From Halorhodospira halochloris (GTDB lineage: Bacteria; Pseudomonadota; Gammaproteobacteria; Nitrococcales; Halorhodospiraceae), in the NCBI RefSeq assembly GCF_002356555.2, contig NZ_AP017372.2:682001-746000 (forward strand): 64,000 bases of DNA, read 5' to 3'. Positions 1 through 8,060 of this stretch are shown in pieces. The notes under the pieces are model-generated. The model had not been told where the DNA came from. It worked only from the letters and a program-made list of their open reading frames with translations, and searched no databases. How positions within the stretch are numbered: position 1 is the stretch's first letter; each line of letters opens with the position of its first letter. The position numbers were made by a program, and so were the translations under genes.

Positions 1-436
1 CGGCGCTGCCCTCAAACAGCCGGCCACAGCCGCCGGCGAACAGGGCATCGCCGCTAAACAGGCAGCCGTCGACGTAATAAGCAACATGGCCCTTGGTGTG
101 GCCAGGGACAGGTATCACATCAATACCCGGAAAGCCGTCAAGGGTGATCTGCTCACCGCCATGTAGGGGATGATTGACCCCCCTGATGCCCTCTGCGCCG
201 GGTCCGTATATCGGTGTTCGGCCAGTACCGGCGAGCTCTACGGCAGCCGCGGTGTGATCAGGATGGTGGTGGGTCAGCAGCAGTGCTGATATGGTTGCAC
301 CATGCTTGTTCAGCCACTCATTGACCGGCTGCGCTTCGCCAGGGTCTACTACCAATACCCGAGACTGATCGCCATCGCCTGAGACGATCCAGATATAGTT
401 ATCATTTAGTGCGCTTACTGACTCTACTCTCAGCAT
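1..436 (-). CDS. gloB: Hydroxyacylglutathione hydrolase (glyoxalase II), 3' end outside window
   Basis: Metallo-beta-lactamase-fold thioesterase that hydrolyses S-lactoylglutathione to lactate and glutathione in methylglyoxal detoxification. Translating the minus strand from the ATG at 436 gives MLRVESVSALNDNYIW at the N-terminus, typical of GloB. The metal-binding THHHPDHT motif lies near residues 55-62, followed by GHTKGH and then SGDALFAGGCGR near the window edge. About 145 codons are visible of a usual 250-260; the C-terminal substrate domain is off the window. The gene is divergent from the methyltransferase gene at 542, and gloB-methyltransferase-rnhA is a common proteobacterial order, which supports the call. 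Confidence 0.93.
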   Translation of the reverse strand, partial: MLRVESVSALNDNYIWIVSGDGDQSRVLVVDPGEAQPVNEWLNKHGATISALLLTHHHPDHTAAAVELAGTGRTPIYGPGAEGIRGVNHPLHGGEQITLDGFPGIDVIPVPGHTKGHVAYYVDGCLFSGDALFAGGCGRLFEGSA

Positions 437-541
437 ATTTCCGGATTCTACATAAGTCAAATGGATGGCGTAAAGCTTTAATGACGCGTATAAAATTTAG
501 TGGAATAGGATTTCTTTTTCCTCACCTTTGTTGAGCGAACA

Positions 542-1285
542 ATGCTAGCAAACGGCAAATCCATGCACATGCTACGGCAGTGGTATCAGACTCCCCTCGG
601 CTGTCGGGTGGCTGAAGCCGAACGAGCTGCCCTGAGTGCTGAGTTATCAGCACTGCGCATCGGTTATGCGGTTTGTATTGGGGATCTGAATGATGGCCTT
701 AGTGTGGCGCCTACACTGCGCCAGTGGCAGGGTGGCGAAGCTGGTGACCTGATATTCGACCCTAGTCGACTGCCATTTCAGGCGCAATCACTCGATTGCC
801 TGATCCTTAGGCATGTGCTGGAGCTCGTCGAAGAGCCGCAAGCAGTGCTGCATGAGGCGCATCAAGTTCTGCGTCCGGAGGGCAAATTGCTGGTGTTGAG
901 CTTCAATCCGCTGGGACCGTGGGGGGTGGCGCGGTTGATCGGCCACTGGCGAGGTGCAGAGCCACCGTGGTGCGGGCGGCAGTGGTTGGCTACGGCCATC
1001 GCTATGCGCCTGCGTCAAATCGGTTTTGCCGATATTACTGTGCAGTTCATCTGCCACCGTCTGCCTGTGCAGCGCAGCAGCGTTCAGCAACGCTTCGATT
1101 GCTGGGAGAGCTGGGTGAGGCGCTTGGGGGCGGGGCGGGCTAACGCGGCGGTCCAAATGGTGGCGGCTCGGCGGCGTACACCGGCGGGGTTGAGCGGTCT
1201 GGTGAGTTCGCGACTGGCTCGCGGCAGGCAAGAGCCGGGAGCAGCTCAGCCTGCCTCAGGTCGACAGGGTTGGTTTAATGGGTGA
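542..1285 (+). CDS. Class I SAM-dependent methyltransferase
   Basis: 247-residue protein of the Methyltransf_11 type. The half carrying the conserved motifs is recognisable: [20 protein letters not shown] corresponds to the acidic motif and the D-x-V/L motif IV region, followed by [20 protein letters not shown] with the post-motif helix and LRPEGKL turn, near residues 75-120. The substrate is unknown. Genes of this kind are regularly found between gloB and rnhA in gammaproteobacteria. The stop overlaps the start region of rnhA by a few bases, suggesting one transcript. The N-terminal glycine-rich SAM loop is not obvious, so catalytic activity is inferred from the family. Confidence 0.8.
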   Translation: MLANGKSMHMLRQWYQTPLGCRVAEAERAALSAELSALRIGYAVCIGDLNDGLSVAPTLRQWQGGEAGDLIFDPSRLPFQAQSLDCLILRHVLELVEEPQAVLHEAHQVLRPEGKLLVLSFNPLGPWGVARLIGHWRGAEPPWCGRQWLATAIAMRLRQIGFADITVQFICHRLPVQRSSVQQRFDCWESWVRRLGAGRANAAVQMVAARRRTPAGLSGLVSSRLARGRQEPGAAQPASGRQGWFNG

Positions 1286-1307
1286 GCAGGAAACAGGAGA
1301 GGGCGAT

Positions 1308-1739
1308 ATGGTTGAGGCTTTCACGGACGGCGCCTGCCGCGGCAACCCAGGCCCCGGGGGTTGGGGAGTGCTGCTGCGCTATAAGGGGTATGAGCGCGAA
1401 CTGTGGGGTGGTGAACGGCAGACTACTAATAACCGCATGGAGCTGACCGCGGCAATCCGGGCCTTAGAAGAGCTCAGCAGGCCGTGTCAGGTGGTGTTGA
1501 CCACCGACTCGGAGTACGTCCGTAAGGGCATAACCGAGTGGATGGCGGGCTGGAAGCGGCGCGGCTGGGTTACTTCCGCGCGCAAACCGGTCAAGAATAA
1601 GGATCTATGGCAGCGTCTCGATGAGCTGGCCGATTACCATAAAGTCGAGTGGCGCTGGGTTAGGGGCCACTCTGGGCATGAGGAGAATGAGAGGGTTGAT
1701 GAACTTGCTAATCGCGGAGCGGATGAGGTGCAGAACTAA
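1308..1739 (+). CDS. rnhA: Ribonuclease HI
   Basis: Endonuclease that degrades the RNA strand of RNA-DNA hybrids (R-loops, primers). The sequence aligns closely with E. coli RNase HI along its whole length. It has [16 protein letters not shown] with the first catalytic Asp, TTNNRMEL with the catalytic Glu, [11 protein letters not shown] with the second Asp, the basic protrusion WKRRGW, and [17 protein letters not shown] with the fourth catalytic Asp. I chose the ATG at 1308 because GGAGAG lies just upstream and it gives the usual N-terminus. An in-frame ATG at 1278 would add ten poorly conserved residues. It overlaps the following lipoprotein gene by 17 bp. Confidence 0.96.
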   Translation: MVEAFTDGACRGNPGPGGWGVLLRYKGYERELWGGERQTTNNRMELTAAIRALEELSRPCQVVLTTDSEYVRKGITEWMAGWKRRGWVTSARKPVKNKDLWQRLDELADYHKVEWRWVRGHSGHEENERVDELANRGADEVQN

Positions 1740-2058
1740 CAGCCCACTTTGCCTGCTAGCGGCGTTTGCGCTATGCATTGTGGCGTTAACGGGCTGTTCT
1801 GAGCCAGATGTTGACGGCTTGGCGCAGGAGTACTGCGATTATTTTGAGAGCGCCGCAGATATGGATTTTGAGCAAAAGCAGGAGACCATAACCGCGCTCG
1901 ATCGCCGCCTGATAGAGAAGAATGTCCGTCAGGGGCGGATGCGCACTGCCCTGCGGCAGACCTGCCCGGATGTTATTGCGCGTTCGGATGTCGAGATGAT
2001 GGGGATCATGGGTCAGGATCTGCTCGAGATGCAAGAGCAGTTGCGTGAGTTGAGGTAA
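1723..2058 (+). CDS. Small predicted lipoprotein
   Basis: Unrecognised 111-residue protein. The N-terminus has a basic start (MRCRT), a hydrophobic stretch and a lipobox LTGC, so it is probably lipid-anchored after Cys-25. The mature part is acidic and helical, with [12 protein letters not shown] and a second Cys in RQTCPDV. The start at 1723 has GGAG just upstream; an alternative ATG at 1699 would lengthen the signal peptide by eight residues. It overlaps the end of rnhA, which suggests translational coupling. No function can be assigned from sequence. Confidence 0.7.
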   Translation: MRCRTNSPLCLLAAFALCIVALTGCSEPDVDGLAQEYCDYFESAADMDFEQKQETITALDRRLIEKNVRQGRMRTALRQTCPDVIARSDVEMMGIMGQDLLEMQEQLRELR

Positions 2059-2079
2059 CTGCTATGTTCCATGGTTGTG

Positions 2080-2096
2080 CGCACCATAACTGTGCA
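2080..2096. promoter_or_regulatory. NtrC-type enhancer site 1
   Basis: CGCACCATAACTGTGCA contains GCAC-N7-GTGC, the dyad recognised by NtrC (GlnG). Its centre is about 175 bp upstream of the expected glnA start point. Confidence 0.72.
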
Positions 2097-2122
2097 CCAA
2101 AACGGGGAGAGTGGCGAGCTGC

Positions 2123-2139
2123 TGCACAAAATGCGTGCA
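2123..2139. promoter_or_regulatory. NtrC-type enhancer site 2
   Basis: TGCACAAAATGCGTGCA is a perfect TGCAC-N7-GTGCA dyad with the same spacing as the classical glnA enhancer sites. It lies 43 bp (about four helical turns) from site 1, so both sites are on the same face of the helix. Confidence 0.8.
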
Positions 2140-2236
2140 TAAGCGATAAATCTCAAGGTTAGTAAGGCAGGGGAGGGAAGTCTTTAACAAAGCCTTCGAG
2201 CCGATTGGCGCCCCTAACCAAGCCTGCGTGCAGTTT

Positions 2237-2252
2237 TGGCACGGCCCTTGCT
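2237..2252 (+). promoter_or_regulatory. Sigma-54 (RpoN) promoter of glnA
   Basis: TGGCACGGCCCTTGCT matches the -24/-12 consensus TGGCACG-N4-TTGCW exactly, with the invariant GG and GC ten bases apart. It lies about 62 bp upstream of the glnA ATG, with two NtrC-type sites further upstream, so glnA is probably induced by nitrogen limitation. Confidence 0.92.
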
Positions 2253-2313
2253 TTATTACAGGGCGACCCCCCTAAGAGCGGGGACACGAAATTACCCAAT
2301 CGGAGGCAGCACT

Positions 2314-3729
2314 ATGGCTAAAAGCGCACAAGAAGTAATGAAGATGATCAAGGACGAGGGCGTGAAGTTTGTCGACCTGCGCTTCACTGATACCCGCGGT
2401 AAGGAGATGCACGTCTCTCTGCCGACAGGTCAGGTCGAGGAGGATCTTTTTGAAGACGGCAAGATGTTCGACGGCTCATCCATCCAGGGCTGGAAGGGGA
2501 TCCAAGAGTCGGATATGATTATGCTGCCCGACCCGGAATCGGCTGTGCTCGACCCGTTTACCGATGAGCCGACCCTCAACCTCGTCTGTGACATCCTGGA
2601 GCCGAGCACCCTTCAGGGTTATGGGCGCGATCCGCGCTCGGCGGCCAAGCGCGCCGAGGCCTATCTGGCCTCAACCGGCATTGGCGATACCGCGCTGTTC
2701 GGCCCCGAACCAGAATTCTTTGTGCTCGACGATGTACGCTGGGGCTCTAGCATGGGCGGGGCTTTCTACGAGGTAGATTCGGCTGAGGCGGGGTGGAATT
2801 CCGAGCGGGTCTACAAAGACGGCAACATCGGTCACCGCCCCGGAGTGAAGGGTGGTTACTTTCCAGTCCCGCCGGTCGATTCGCTGCACAATATCCGCAG
2901 TGCCATGTGCCTGGCTATGGAGGAGATGGGGCTGGTTACCGAGGTCCACCACCACGAGGTGGCCACCGGCGGGCAGTGTGAGATCGGTACCGGTGCCAAC
3001 ACCCTGGTCAAGCGCGCCGATGACCTGCAGACCTTGAAATACTGCGTCAAGAATGTCGCGCACGCCTACGGCAAGACCGCAACCTTTATGCCCAAGCCGC
3101 TGGTCGGCGATAACGGTAACGGCATGCACGTCCACCAGTCGATCGCCAAGGGCGGCAACAACGTATTCAGCGGCGACGGCTACGCTGGGCTCTCCGAGGA
3201 GGCGCTATTCTATATCGGCGGCATCCTCAAGCACGCCAAGGCGATCAACGCCTTCGCCAACGCCTCGACCAACAGCTATAAGCGCCTGGTGCCAGGCTTT
3301 GAGGCCCCGGTGCTGCTCGCCTACTCGGCCCGTAACCGCTCGGCATCAATCCGGGTGCCGTACGTCGCTAACCCCAAAGGGCGGCGGATTGAGGTGCGCT
3401 TCCCCGACTCAACCGGCAATCCTTACTTCGCCTTTACCGCGATGTTAATGGCCGGCCTCGACGGCATCCGCAACAAGATCCACCCTGGTGAGGCGATGGA
3501 CAAAGACCTCTACGACCTGCCACCTGAGGAGGAGAAGGAGATTCCCAAGGTCGCCTTCCAACTCGATGAGGCCCTCGAGGGGCTGGATAACGACCGCGAG
3601 TTCCTCAAGCAGGGCGGGGTGATGTCGGATGATCTGATCGACGCCTACATCGAACTCAAGATGGAAGAGGTAACTCAGCTGCGCATGACAACTCACCCGG
3701 TTGAGTTCGATATGTACTACAGCGTCTAA
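2314..3729 (+). CDS. glnA: Glutamine synthetase, type I
   Basis: 471-residue dodecameric GSI that makes glutamine from glutamate, ammonia and ATP, the entry point of ammonia assimilation. Visible signatures are [12 protein letters not shown] near residue 50, [48 protein letters not shown], and [11 protein letters not shown] with the ATP/ammonia-site residues. The sequence [10 protein letters not shown] carries the tyrosine that GlnE adenylylates in proteobacteria, so post-translational control is expected. The ATG at 2314 follows CGGAGGCAGCACT, a good ribosome site; an upstream in-frame start at 2236 would lie inside the sigma-54 promoter and is rejected. It is transcribed alone and ends at a hairpin terminator. 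Confidence 0.98.
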   Translation: MAKSAQEVMKMIKDEGVKFVDLRFTDTRGKEMHVSLPTGQVEEDLFEDGKMFDGSSIQGWKGIQESDMIMLPDPESAVLDPFTDEPTLNLVCDILEPSTLQGYGRDPRSAAKRAEAYLASTGIGDTALFGPEPEFFVLDDVRWGSSMGGAFYEVDSAEAGWNSERVYKDGNIGHRPGVKGGYFPVPPVDSLHNIRSAMCLAMEEMGLVTEVHHHEVATGGQCEIGTGANTLVKRADDLQTLKYCVKNVAHAYGKTATFMPKPLVGDNGNGMHVHQSIAKGGNNVFSGDGYAGLSEEALFYIGGILKHAKAINAFANASTNSYKRLVPGFEAPVLLAYSARNRSASIRVPYVANPKGRRIEVRFPDSTGNPYFAFTAMLMAGLDGIRNKIHPGEAMDKDLYDLPPEEEKEIPKVAFQLDEALEGLDNDREFLKQGGVMSDDLIDAYIELKMEEVTQLRMTTHPVEFDMYYSV

Positions 3730-3779
3730 GGCAGATAAAGCAGGGAGGGAATTTCCCTCCAAAATGTGTTATATCTGGT

Positions 3780-3813
3780 AAGGCTAGGCCCCTGAGTGGG
3801 TCTAGCCTTTTCT
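3780..3813 (+). terminator. Rho-independent terminator after glnA
   Basis: AAGGCTAGGCCC pairs with GGGTCTAGCCTT around a short loop and runs into TTTTCT. A second small dyad (GGAGGGAATTTCCCTCC) lies about 25 bp upstream. Confidence 0.75.
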
Positions 3814-3845
3814 GTTCATATTGGGCTGGATAAGAGGCTTGGCGC

Positions 3846-4334
3846 ATGGTGACTTCACCCGCCTACAAGCAGCGTGGACTCACCCTCATTGAACTGATCA
3901 TGGTAATGGTAGTCATTGGGGTGCTTGCAGCCATCTCTGTTCCGTTCATGGCGGGCATCTTCGGCAAGGATAGCGATATTCAGGCAGAGCAGGAGCGGGA
4001 CAGGCTCATTAGCCATCTGCGTATAGCAAGGAGCCATGCTTTGGCTCAGACTGGCGGCGATGCTGGGGCTTTGTTTGTGTTCACCGGCTGTAATGGAAAC
4101 GAGTGCAGTGGGTGGGAGGCTCAAAACGCAAACGATGGTTCACGAAATATCGCCAAGCACCAGCTTGAAGGACTTAGAGTGCAAGTGCCTAGCAGTGCGC
4201 AGGAGATAACTTTTGATTATCCCGATGGGAGCCTCTCCGGAGAGTCAGAAGACAATTATGAATTCTCAATAAAAGATAGGCCTGTTTGCGTCTACTCTTC
4301 AACCGGGTTGATTCGGAGGGGGCCATGCAACTGA
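3846..4334 (+). CDS. Prepilin, GspH/FimT/MshC-like minor pilin
   Basis: 162-residue type IV pilin-like protein. A short basic leader ends in RG and is followed by LTLIELIMVMVVIGVLAAIS, the class III signal with Glu at +5, so it should be cut by a prepilin peptidase and placed in the inner membrane. The C-terminal domain has Cys in CNGNECSGW and in VCVYSSTGLIRRGPCN, a fold end seen in GspH/FimT proteins. It starts a run of four prepilin genes (3846-6273) that resembles the mshC-D-O-P end of MSHA loci. I assign MshC-like by position; the exact orthologue is not certain. Confidence 0.82.
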   Translation: MVTSPAYKQRGLTLIELIMVMVVIGVLAAISVPFMAGIFGKDSDIQAEQERDRLISHLRIARSHALAQTGGDAGALFVFTGCNGNECSGWEAQNANDGSRNIAKHQLEGLRVQVPSSAQEITFDYPDGSLSGESEDNYEFSIKDRPVCVYSSTGLIRRGPCN

Positions 4335-4343
4335 GCGGAACAT

Positions 4344-4490
4344 ATAACTCTCCCAGGAGCCAGTTAATAGCCCCGGTATGGAGGACGCCGTAAATCCATC
4401 CCTGGAGGTTTCTTGGCATCATGTCTGGCGCCAAGAACCTCACGCCGAGTCAGTTGAGTGGCTCCGGTTGAGAGCTTTAGAGGTTCTCTA
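4344..4490. repeat. Fold-back repeat, degenerate copy A
   Basis: Contains the family core (GGAGGACGCCGTAAATCCAT, then CTGGAGG and GGCGCCAAGA) between weakly complementary arms, AGGAGCCAGTTAATAGCCCC on the left and GTCAGTTGAGTGGCTCC on the right. The end keeps the tip TTTAGAGGTTC. It lies between two prepilin genes and fills the whole 181-bp gap. Confidence 0.75.
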
Positions 4491-4515
4491 GGGGGGGCAG
4501 CATAAAGGAGATGCC

Positions 4516-4950
4516 ATGGCAAATTTTTACCGTATAGGCGCTCAAAGGAAGTACGGCTTCACGTTGATTGAATTGATTGTCACTCTGGTAGTGATATCCA
4601 TAACGGTATTGGCTTTCGGAACTAGTATGCGGATTCTGCTATCCATGGATGGGATTGGTGGCGCGCAAGACCATCTAGACCGGCATAGCTGCGCTGAGGC
4701 TATTATTGCGAAGTATGACTACGACGACGACGACGAGGAGGAGGGGGAGATAACAAGAGAAAATTGCGGCGATGATGCATGTGACATAGATCAGTGTGAT
4801 GGCACTTATAATCAAGTAAGCTGTAAAGCAAGTCTCATTTATCTATTACCTGAGAGTGATGAGAGTGATGAACTGCCTGTGTGCAAATTTACAATTGGCG
4901 GGGAGAGTAGAATAGTAATTCATGTTCCTATAAGTGATGACGAAGAATAA
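4516..4950 (+). CDS. Prepilin-like protein, MshD/GspI-like position
   Basis: 144 residues. The leader RKYG is followed by FTLIELIVTLVVISITVLAF, a class III prepilin signal with Glu at +5. The rest is very acidic (YDYDDDDEEEGE near residues 72-83) with several Cys residues (RENCGDDACDIDQCDG), suggesting disulphides in the periplasm and adaptation to high salt. The ATG at 4516 has AAAGGAG upstream. It lies between the GspH-like and GspJ-like prepilin genes, so it is likely a minor pilin of the same fibre. Confidence 0.75.
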   Translation: MANFYRIGAQRKYGFTLIELIVTLVVISITVLAFGTSMRILLSMDGIGGAQDHLDRHSCAEAIIAKYDYDDDDEEEGEITRENCGDDACDIDQCDGTYNQVSCKASLIYLLPESDESDELPVCKFTIGGESRIVIHVPISDDEE

Positions 4951-4973
4951 TGTAATTTTTTGAGGTGGCTCCT

Positions 4974-5435
4974 GTGAGCAAGAGACGGCAAAAGTGGAGC
5001 GGTTTTACACTTATTGAGATGGTGCTAGTGCTGATTATTCTCGGCATAGTCTCGGCTGCTGCTGCCCGCCCCTTAGGCCAGATGATCAGCACATGGTTTG
5101 ATACTCGCGAAGCATATGGCGACGAAGCAGATATGGTCTTTGCCCTGAGTCGGATAGCCAGGGAAGTAAGGCAGCACGGTATAAGTTGTGATAACGGCGA
5201 TAGCGTTACTGATAACGGTGATAGCGTTAAACTGGGAGAAGACAAAAATATAACAATTAACGATGGGGCGCTTAGATTGGACGACGATCCCATTTTCTGG
5301 CCGGAGAGTGGTAGCCCTGTGTTTGAATGTATAAGTAGTGAAGCTGACCCTAGCAGACTCTTCAGGATTCGGATAAGTATCGATCGAACGGATTCTGAAG
5401 ATAGAGAGGTGACAACCTATGTTTATTCGCGCTGA
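4974..5435 (+). CDS. Prepilin-like protein, MshO/GspJ-like
   Basis: About 153 residues. The leader SKRRQKWSG precedes FTLIEMVLVLIILGIVSAAA, a class III signal with Glu at +5. Downstream, FDTREAYGDEADMVFALSRI and AREVRQ match the conserved helix and the Arg-rich element of MshO/GspJ minor pilins. The GTG at 4974 is preceded by GAGGTGG at good distance; an in-frame GTG at 4965 is also possible. The C-terminus overlaps the next gene by 17 bp, so the two are probably translationally coupled. Confidence 0.78.
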   Translation: MSKRRQKWSGFTLIEMVLVLIILGIVSAAAARPLGQMISTWFDTREAYGDEADMVFALSRIAREVRQHGISCDNGDSVTDNGDSVKLGEDKNITINDGALRLDDDPIFWPESGSPVFECISSEADPSRLFRIRISIDRTDSEDREVTTYVYSR

Positions 5436-6273
5436 TAGTGAGTCAAAATCATGGGATAACCCCTTGAGTGGCAGGCAGTCAGGAGGCGTGCTGTTGGTTG
5501 CCCTGGCAGGGTTGGTTGTTGCCTCGGTAGCAGCCGTTGGGGTTGCCCACATTGCCTCATCAACATCACTAGTCTCTAGCACTGACAGTCACTCTGACCG
5601 TGCCTTATATGCTACGGAGAGTGCTCGACTTTTGATAAAAAGCGATATTAGTGAGAGCGAATTAGACAGACTGGATGAAAGACATAACCGTGCAGAAAAC
5701 AACGTAGATATTGAGGGCATCAAAGTTGGCTACAGAGACGAGCAAGGGACATGGGGTTTCGGTAGGGAAAAAGATCCCCGTGAGGGTTACTCAGAGGTAT
5801 GGGTTGGCTGGTCAGGTGGGGCTCGGCCTAGTGAGGCAGCGGCTGTGCATAAGATAGGGCGGCCAATCAGTGAGGCCGGCAAATTAGAAAACTTAAGACA
5901 AGATTCAAAATGTGAGACAAAAAACGACAAAATAGGCCCTAGCCAGCGAGGTGATATTGATGATTGTTGGTTAGATCCTGATGATGAACTGACGTTGCAG
6001 GGAGCTCCAGCAAGTAATGTAGGCGGAAAGATTTGTGTTGTAGGTGATGTCTCGATAAAAGGTGCTGGAGCTATAACCCCAGCAGATTTTTTTGTTGACG
6101 GTAGCGTTATCACGGGTGACTTACACGTATCGGGCCGTTATGGCGCTGAAGACTTTACAATCATATCTAATATAGAGGGCAATTATTGGGAAAATTCGGA
6201 GTGGTTAGACTGTGTAGAAGCCATGATGGAAAATGGTGACAGTCAATCCCAATGGCAATATGTAAGACGCTAA
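5419..6273 (+). CDS. MshP/PilX-like pilus-associated protein
   Basis: 284 residues. The segment SGGVLLVALAGLVVASVAAV near residues 20-40 is a membrane helix of the PilX/MshP kind, in which a GxxL motif replaces the usual FTLIE prepilin signal. It is followed by RALYATESARLLIKSD, typical of these proteins (the E-S-A motif after the helix). The remainder is acidic, with three Cys, and ends in an Ile/Val/Gly-rich beta-like region with a KICVVGDVSIKGAGAI stretch. This is the last gene of the minor-pilin group; no MshQ-like gene follows. Confidence 0.72.
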   Translation: MFIRADSESKSWDNPLSGRQSGGVLLVALAGLVVASVAAVGVAHIASSTSLVSSTDSHSDRALYATESARLLIKSDISESELDRLDERHNRAENNVDIEGIKVGYRDEQGTWGFGREKDPREGYSEVWVGWSGGARPSEAAAVHKIGRPISEAGKLENLRQDSKCETKNDKIGPSQRGDIDDCWLDPDDELTLQGAPASNVGGKICVVGDVSIKGAGAITPADFFVDGSVITGDLHVSGRYGAEDFTIISNIEGNYWENSEWLDCVEAMMENGDSQSQWQYVRR

Positions 6274-6521
6274 ACTATCGTGCCAGGCTAGCTGGTGGCC
6301 CCCATAACCGCCGCTACGGGCATACATCAATACTAGCTCAAAGATCGTGGCGCCAGGGAAGGCGCCACAACAGTCTAAGAGTACATCTGTACGACATCTA
6401 TCCGGATGAGCTAGCGCAGCTCAGTGGTTACCAGTACGCAGCCCACGCCGCGACGCTCGATCAGTGTGAATGCTGGTTGAGTCGCAAGGTTCAGGAACAA
6501 CAGCTGGCGGCAAGAAGTTGA
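6252..6521 (+). other. Open frame of uncertain coding status after the mshP-like gene
   Basis: An 89-codon frame begins inside the previous gene. Its second half (DELAQLSGYQYAAHAATLDQ and the following CECWLSRKV) looks protein-like, but its first half crosses a hairpin. It may be the 3' remnant of an unrelated gene. I cannot assign a family. The rest of 6274-6588 holds only the hairpin at 6347-6368 and GC-rich sequence up to the ISL3 insertion. Confidence 0.25.
6347..6368. repeat. Hairpin resembling the fold-back repeat core
   Basis: GTGGCGCC-AGGGAA-GGCGCCAC, a perfect 8-bp stem. It matches the centre of the dispersed family (GGCGCCAGGGATGGCGCC) with one change, so it may be a core remnant. 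It could also end transcription of the minor-pilin genes. Confidence 0.5.
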
Positions 6522-6580
6522 AGGGATGGGTAGAGCCGCTCTCGCGCGCGGCTTGACGCGGCTATATGGTGAGGCCACTC

Positions 6581-6588
6581 AGTAATTG
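6581..6588. repeat. Target duplication AGTAATTG, left of ISL3 copy 1
   Basis: Exact 8-bp direct repeat with 7993-8000; marks a simple, unrearranged insertion. Confidence 0.93.
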
Positions 6589-7992
6589 GGCACCTTCGCA
6601 ATCTGTGTGGGTGACACCCCCATCTACTCACGCAACCGCCGATCTACATATTGTGCCATAGGGTGAGGCAGGCAGATGGGTGAGCTTGCCAGCGATCAGG
6701 TAGCAGATGGAGATCAGATTCTTCGTGGTGCGAAATCCTCGTGCACGGCCCTTGGCAACTTGAATCTGACCGTTCATGCTTTCGACGGGGCCGTTTGATA
6801 AGCGAGAGTCAAAGGCGTTGAGGATGCCCTGCCAGTGAGCCTTGAGCGTTAACGCTAGGCGCTTGAACGGCTCCAGCCGGCAGCGCCGAGCCCAACTGTA
6901 CCAGGCGTTGAGGTTTTGCTCAGCCTCTCTGCGAGCACCACTGCCGGTCAGTATTTCGCGCAGTGCCTCCTTGAGCCGCCAGGCGCGGGCTGTTTTCAGC
7001 CTCGTCCGTGACAGGTAATGCAGTTCGGTGAGCTGCTTGAGCGTGTGCCGCGAGGCATCCTTAAGCCAGACCCAGCGAGTGCGCTTGAGCGCAGGCTCCA
7101 GGCGCACCTCGGCGCGGCGGACCTCGTCGACTGCCTGATTAGCCAGCTGCACCACATGGAAGGCGTCGAAGGTAATCGCTGCCTCGGGTAGATACCGCTG
7201 CACGCCGGCGATGTAGGCCTTGCTCATATCGATGCATACCGCCTCGACAGAGTCCCTATCGCCGCCGTGATCGTGTAGATCCGCCACAAACGCCCCAATG
7301 GTCGACTGGTTCCGCCCTTCGCAGGCAAAGAGTAGGCGTCGGTCATCAAGGTCCTGGAAGACAGTGATATAGTTATGCCCGCGCCGCGAGGCCGTCTCGT
7401 CGATGCCGACAGCGCGAACGTTGCTGAAGTCCTCCTGAGCACGGGCTGCTTCCACGTAGTGGTTGAGGATTCGCCAAATTGGGTCATCACCAACACCCAG
7501 GTAGTTAGCGACCTTCTGGACCGACATCTGCTGGCAGAGGGTAATGACCATCGCCTCGAACAACTGCGAGAACCCGCTGCCTGGACGCGCCCAAGGCACC
7601 TCGACCTGAGTGGTCTTCCCGCAGTCCTGACATCGCACCCTGGGCACGGCGGCATGGATATAGGCCTGGTGCTCGAAGAAATGCAGGTGCTGCCAGGAAC
7701 GCTGACGGGTGTCATGAACTGCTTGAGCCTCGGCGCCACAGGCCGGGCAGGCGAAGCGGCTGCCGCTGGTGAAGGTGATATCGAAGTCGATGCGCTTGGC
7801 CTGCGCATCAAAGCGGATGTCACTGACTTTCCAGGGTGCACTCAACCCAAGCGCGGCGGTGAACAGGGCGTGCTCAGTAGCCATGGCAACTCCTCGCAAA
7901 AATGGTGTGGCGAGGCACAACATATAGGATCACACCCAGCGTTGACTACCTCGTCTTAAGCTGCTGTCACCCACACAATTCGCGAAGGGACC
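6589..7992 (-). mobile_element. ISL3-family insertion sequence, copy 1 (1,404 bp)
   Basis: The ends are imperfect inverted repeats of about 28 bp, beginning GGCACCTTCGCA on the left and, on the opposite strand, GGTCCCTTCGCG on the right; both run into TGTGTGGGTGACA. The element is flanked by the 8-bp direct repeat AGTAATTG (6581-6588 and 7993-8000), a fresh target duplication of the size made by ISL3 elements. It is identical to copy 2 (14955-16358) in its encoded protein and, wherever I compared them, in DNA. Confidence 0.95.
6628..7884 (-). CDS. ISL3-family transposase (copy 1)
   Basis: 418-residue DDE transposase that moves the surrounding element by cut-and-paste. The N-terminal zinc-finger region (CPACGAEAQAVHDTR, then CQDCGKTTQVEVPW) is followed by a helix-turn-helix (SVQKVANYLGVGDDPIWRIL). 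Next comes the DDE core starting RAVGIDETASRRGHNYITVF, with the second Asp in FDAFHVVQLANQAVDEVRR and the Glu in SNGPVESMNGQIQVAKGRAR. The ATG at 7884 has GAGGAG five bases upstream. The frame is intact, so the element may still be active. Confidence 0.95.
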   Translation of the reverse strand: MATEHALFTAALGLSAPWKVSDIRFDAQAKRIDFDITFTSGSRFACPACGAEAQAVHDTRQRSWQHLHFFEHQAYIHAAVPRVRCQDCGKTTQVEVPWARPGSGFSQLFEAMVITLCQQMSVQKVANYLGVGDDPIWRILNHYVEAARAQEDFSNVRAVGIDETASRRGHNYITVFQDLDDRRLLFACEGRNQSTIGAFVADLHDHGGDRDSVEAVCIDMSKAYIAGVQRYLPEAAITFDAFHVVQLANQAVDEVRRAEVRLEPALKRTRWVWLKDASRHTLKQLTELHYLSRTRLKTARAWRLKEALREILTGSGARREAEQNLNAWYSWARRCRLEPFKRLALTLKAHWQGILNAFDSRLSNGPVESMNGQIQVAKGRARGFRTTKNLISICYLIAGKLTHLPASPYGTICRSAVA

Positions 7993-8000
7993 AGTAATTG
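7993..8000. repeat. Target duplication AGTAATTG, right of ISL3 copy 1
   Basis: Partner of 6581-6588. It lies directly at the edge of the IS200/IS605 element, so the ISL3 copy landed next to that element's tnpB-side end. Confidence 0.93.
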
Positions 8001-8060
8001 GTTGAAGTGACTGCTCCCCGCCCTAAGCGCTCAAGCGCCACGGGCGAGGCTTCCAACTTC

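Noticed and set aside
2671-3135. 154-codon minus-strand frame inside glnA
   Set aside because: Shadow of glnA caused by GC-rich codon use; no independent signals.
7375-7959. 194-codon plus-strand frame, also at 15741-16325
   Set aside because: Lies wholly within and antisense to the ISL3 transposase, which has clear motifs and a good start.
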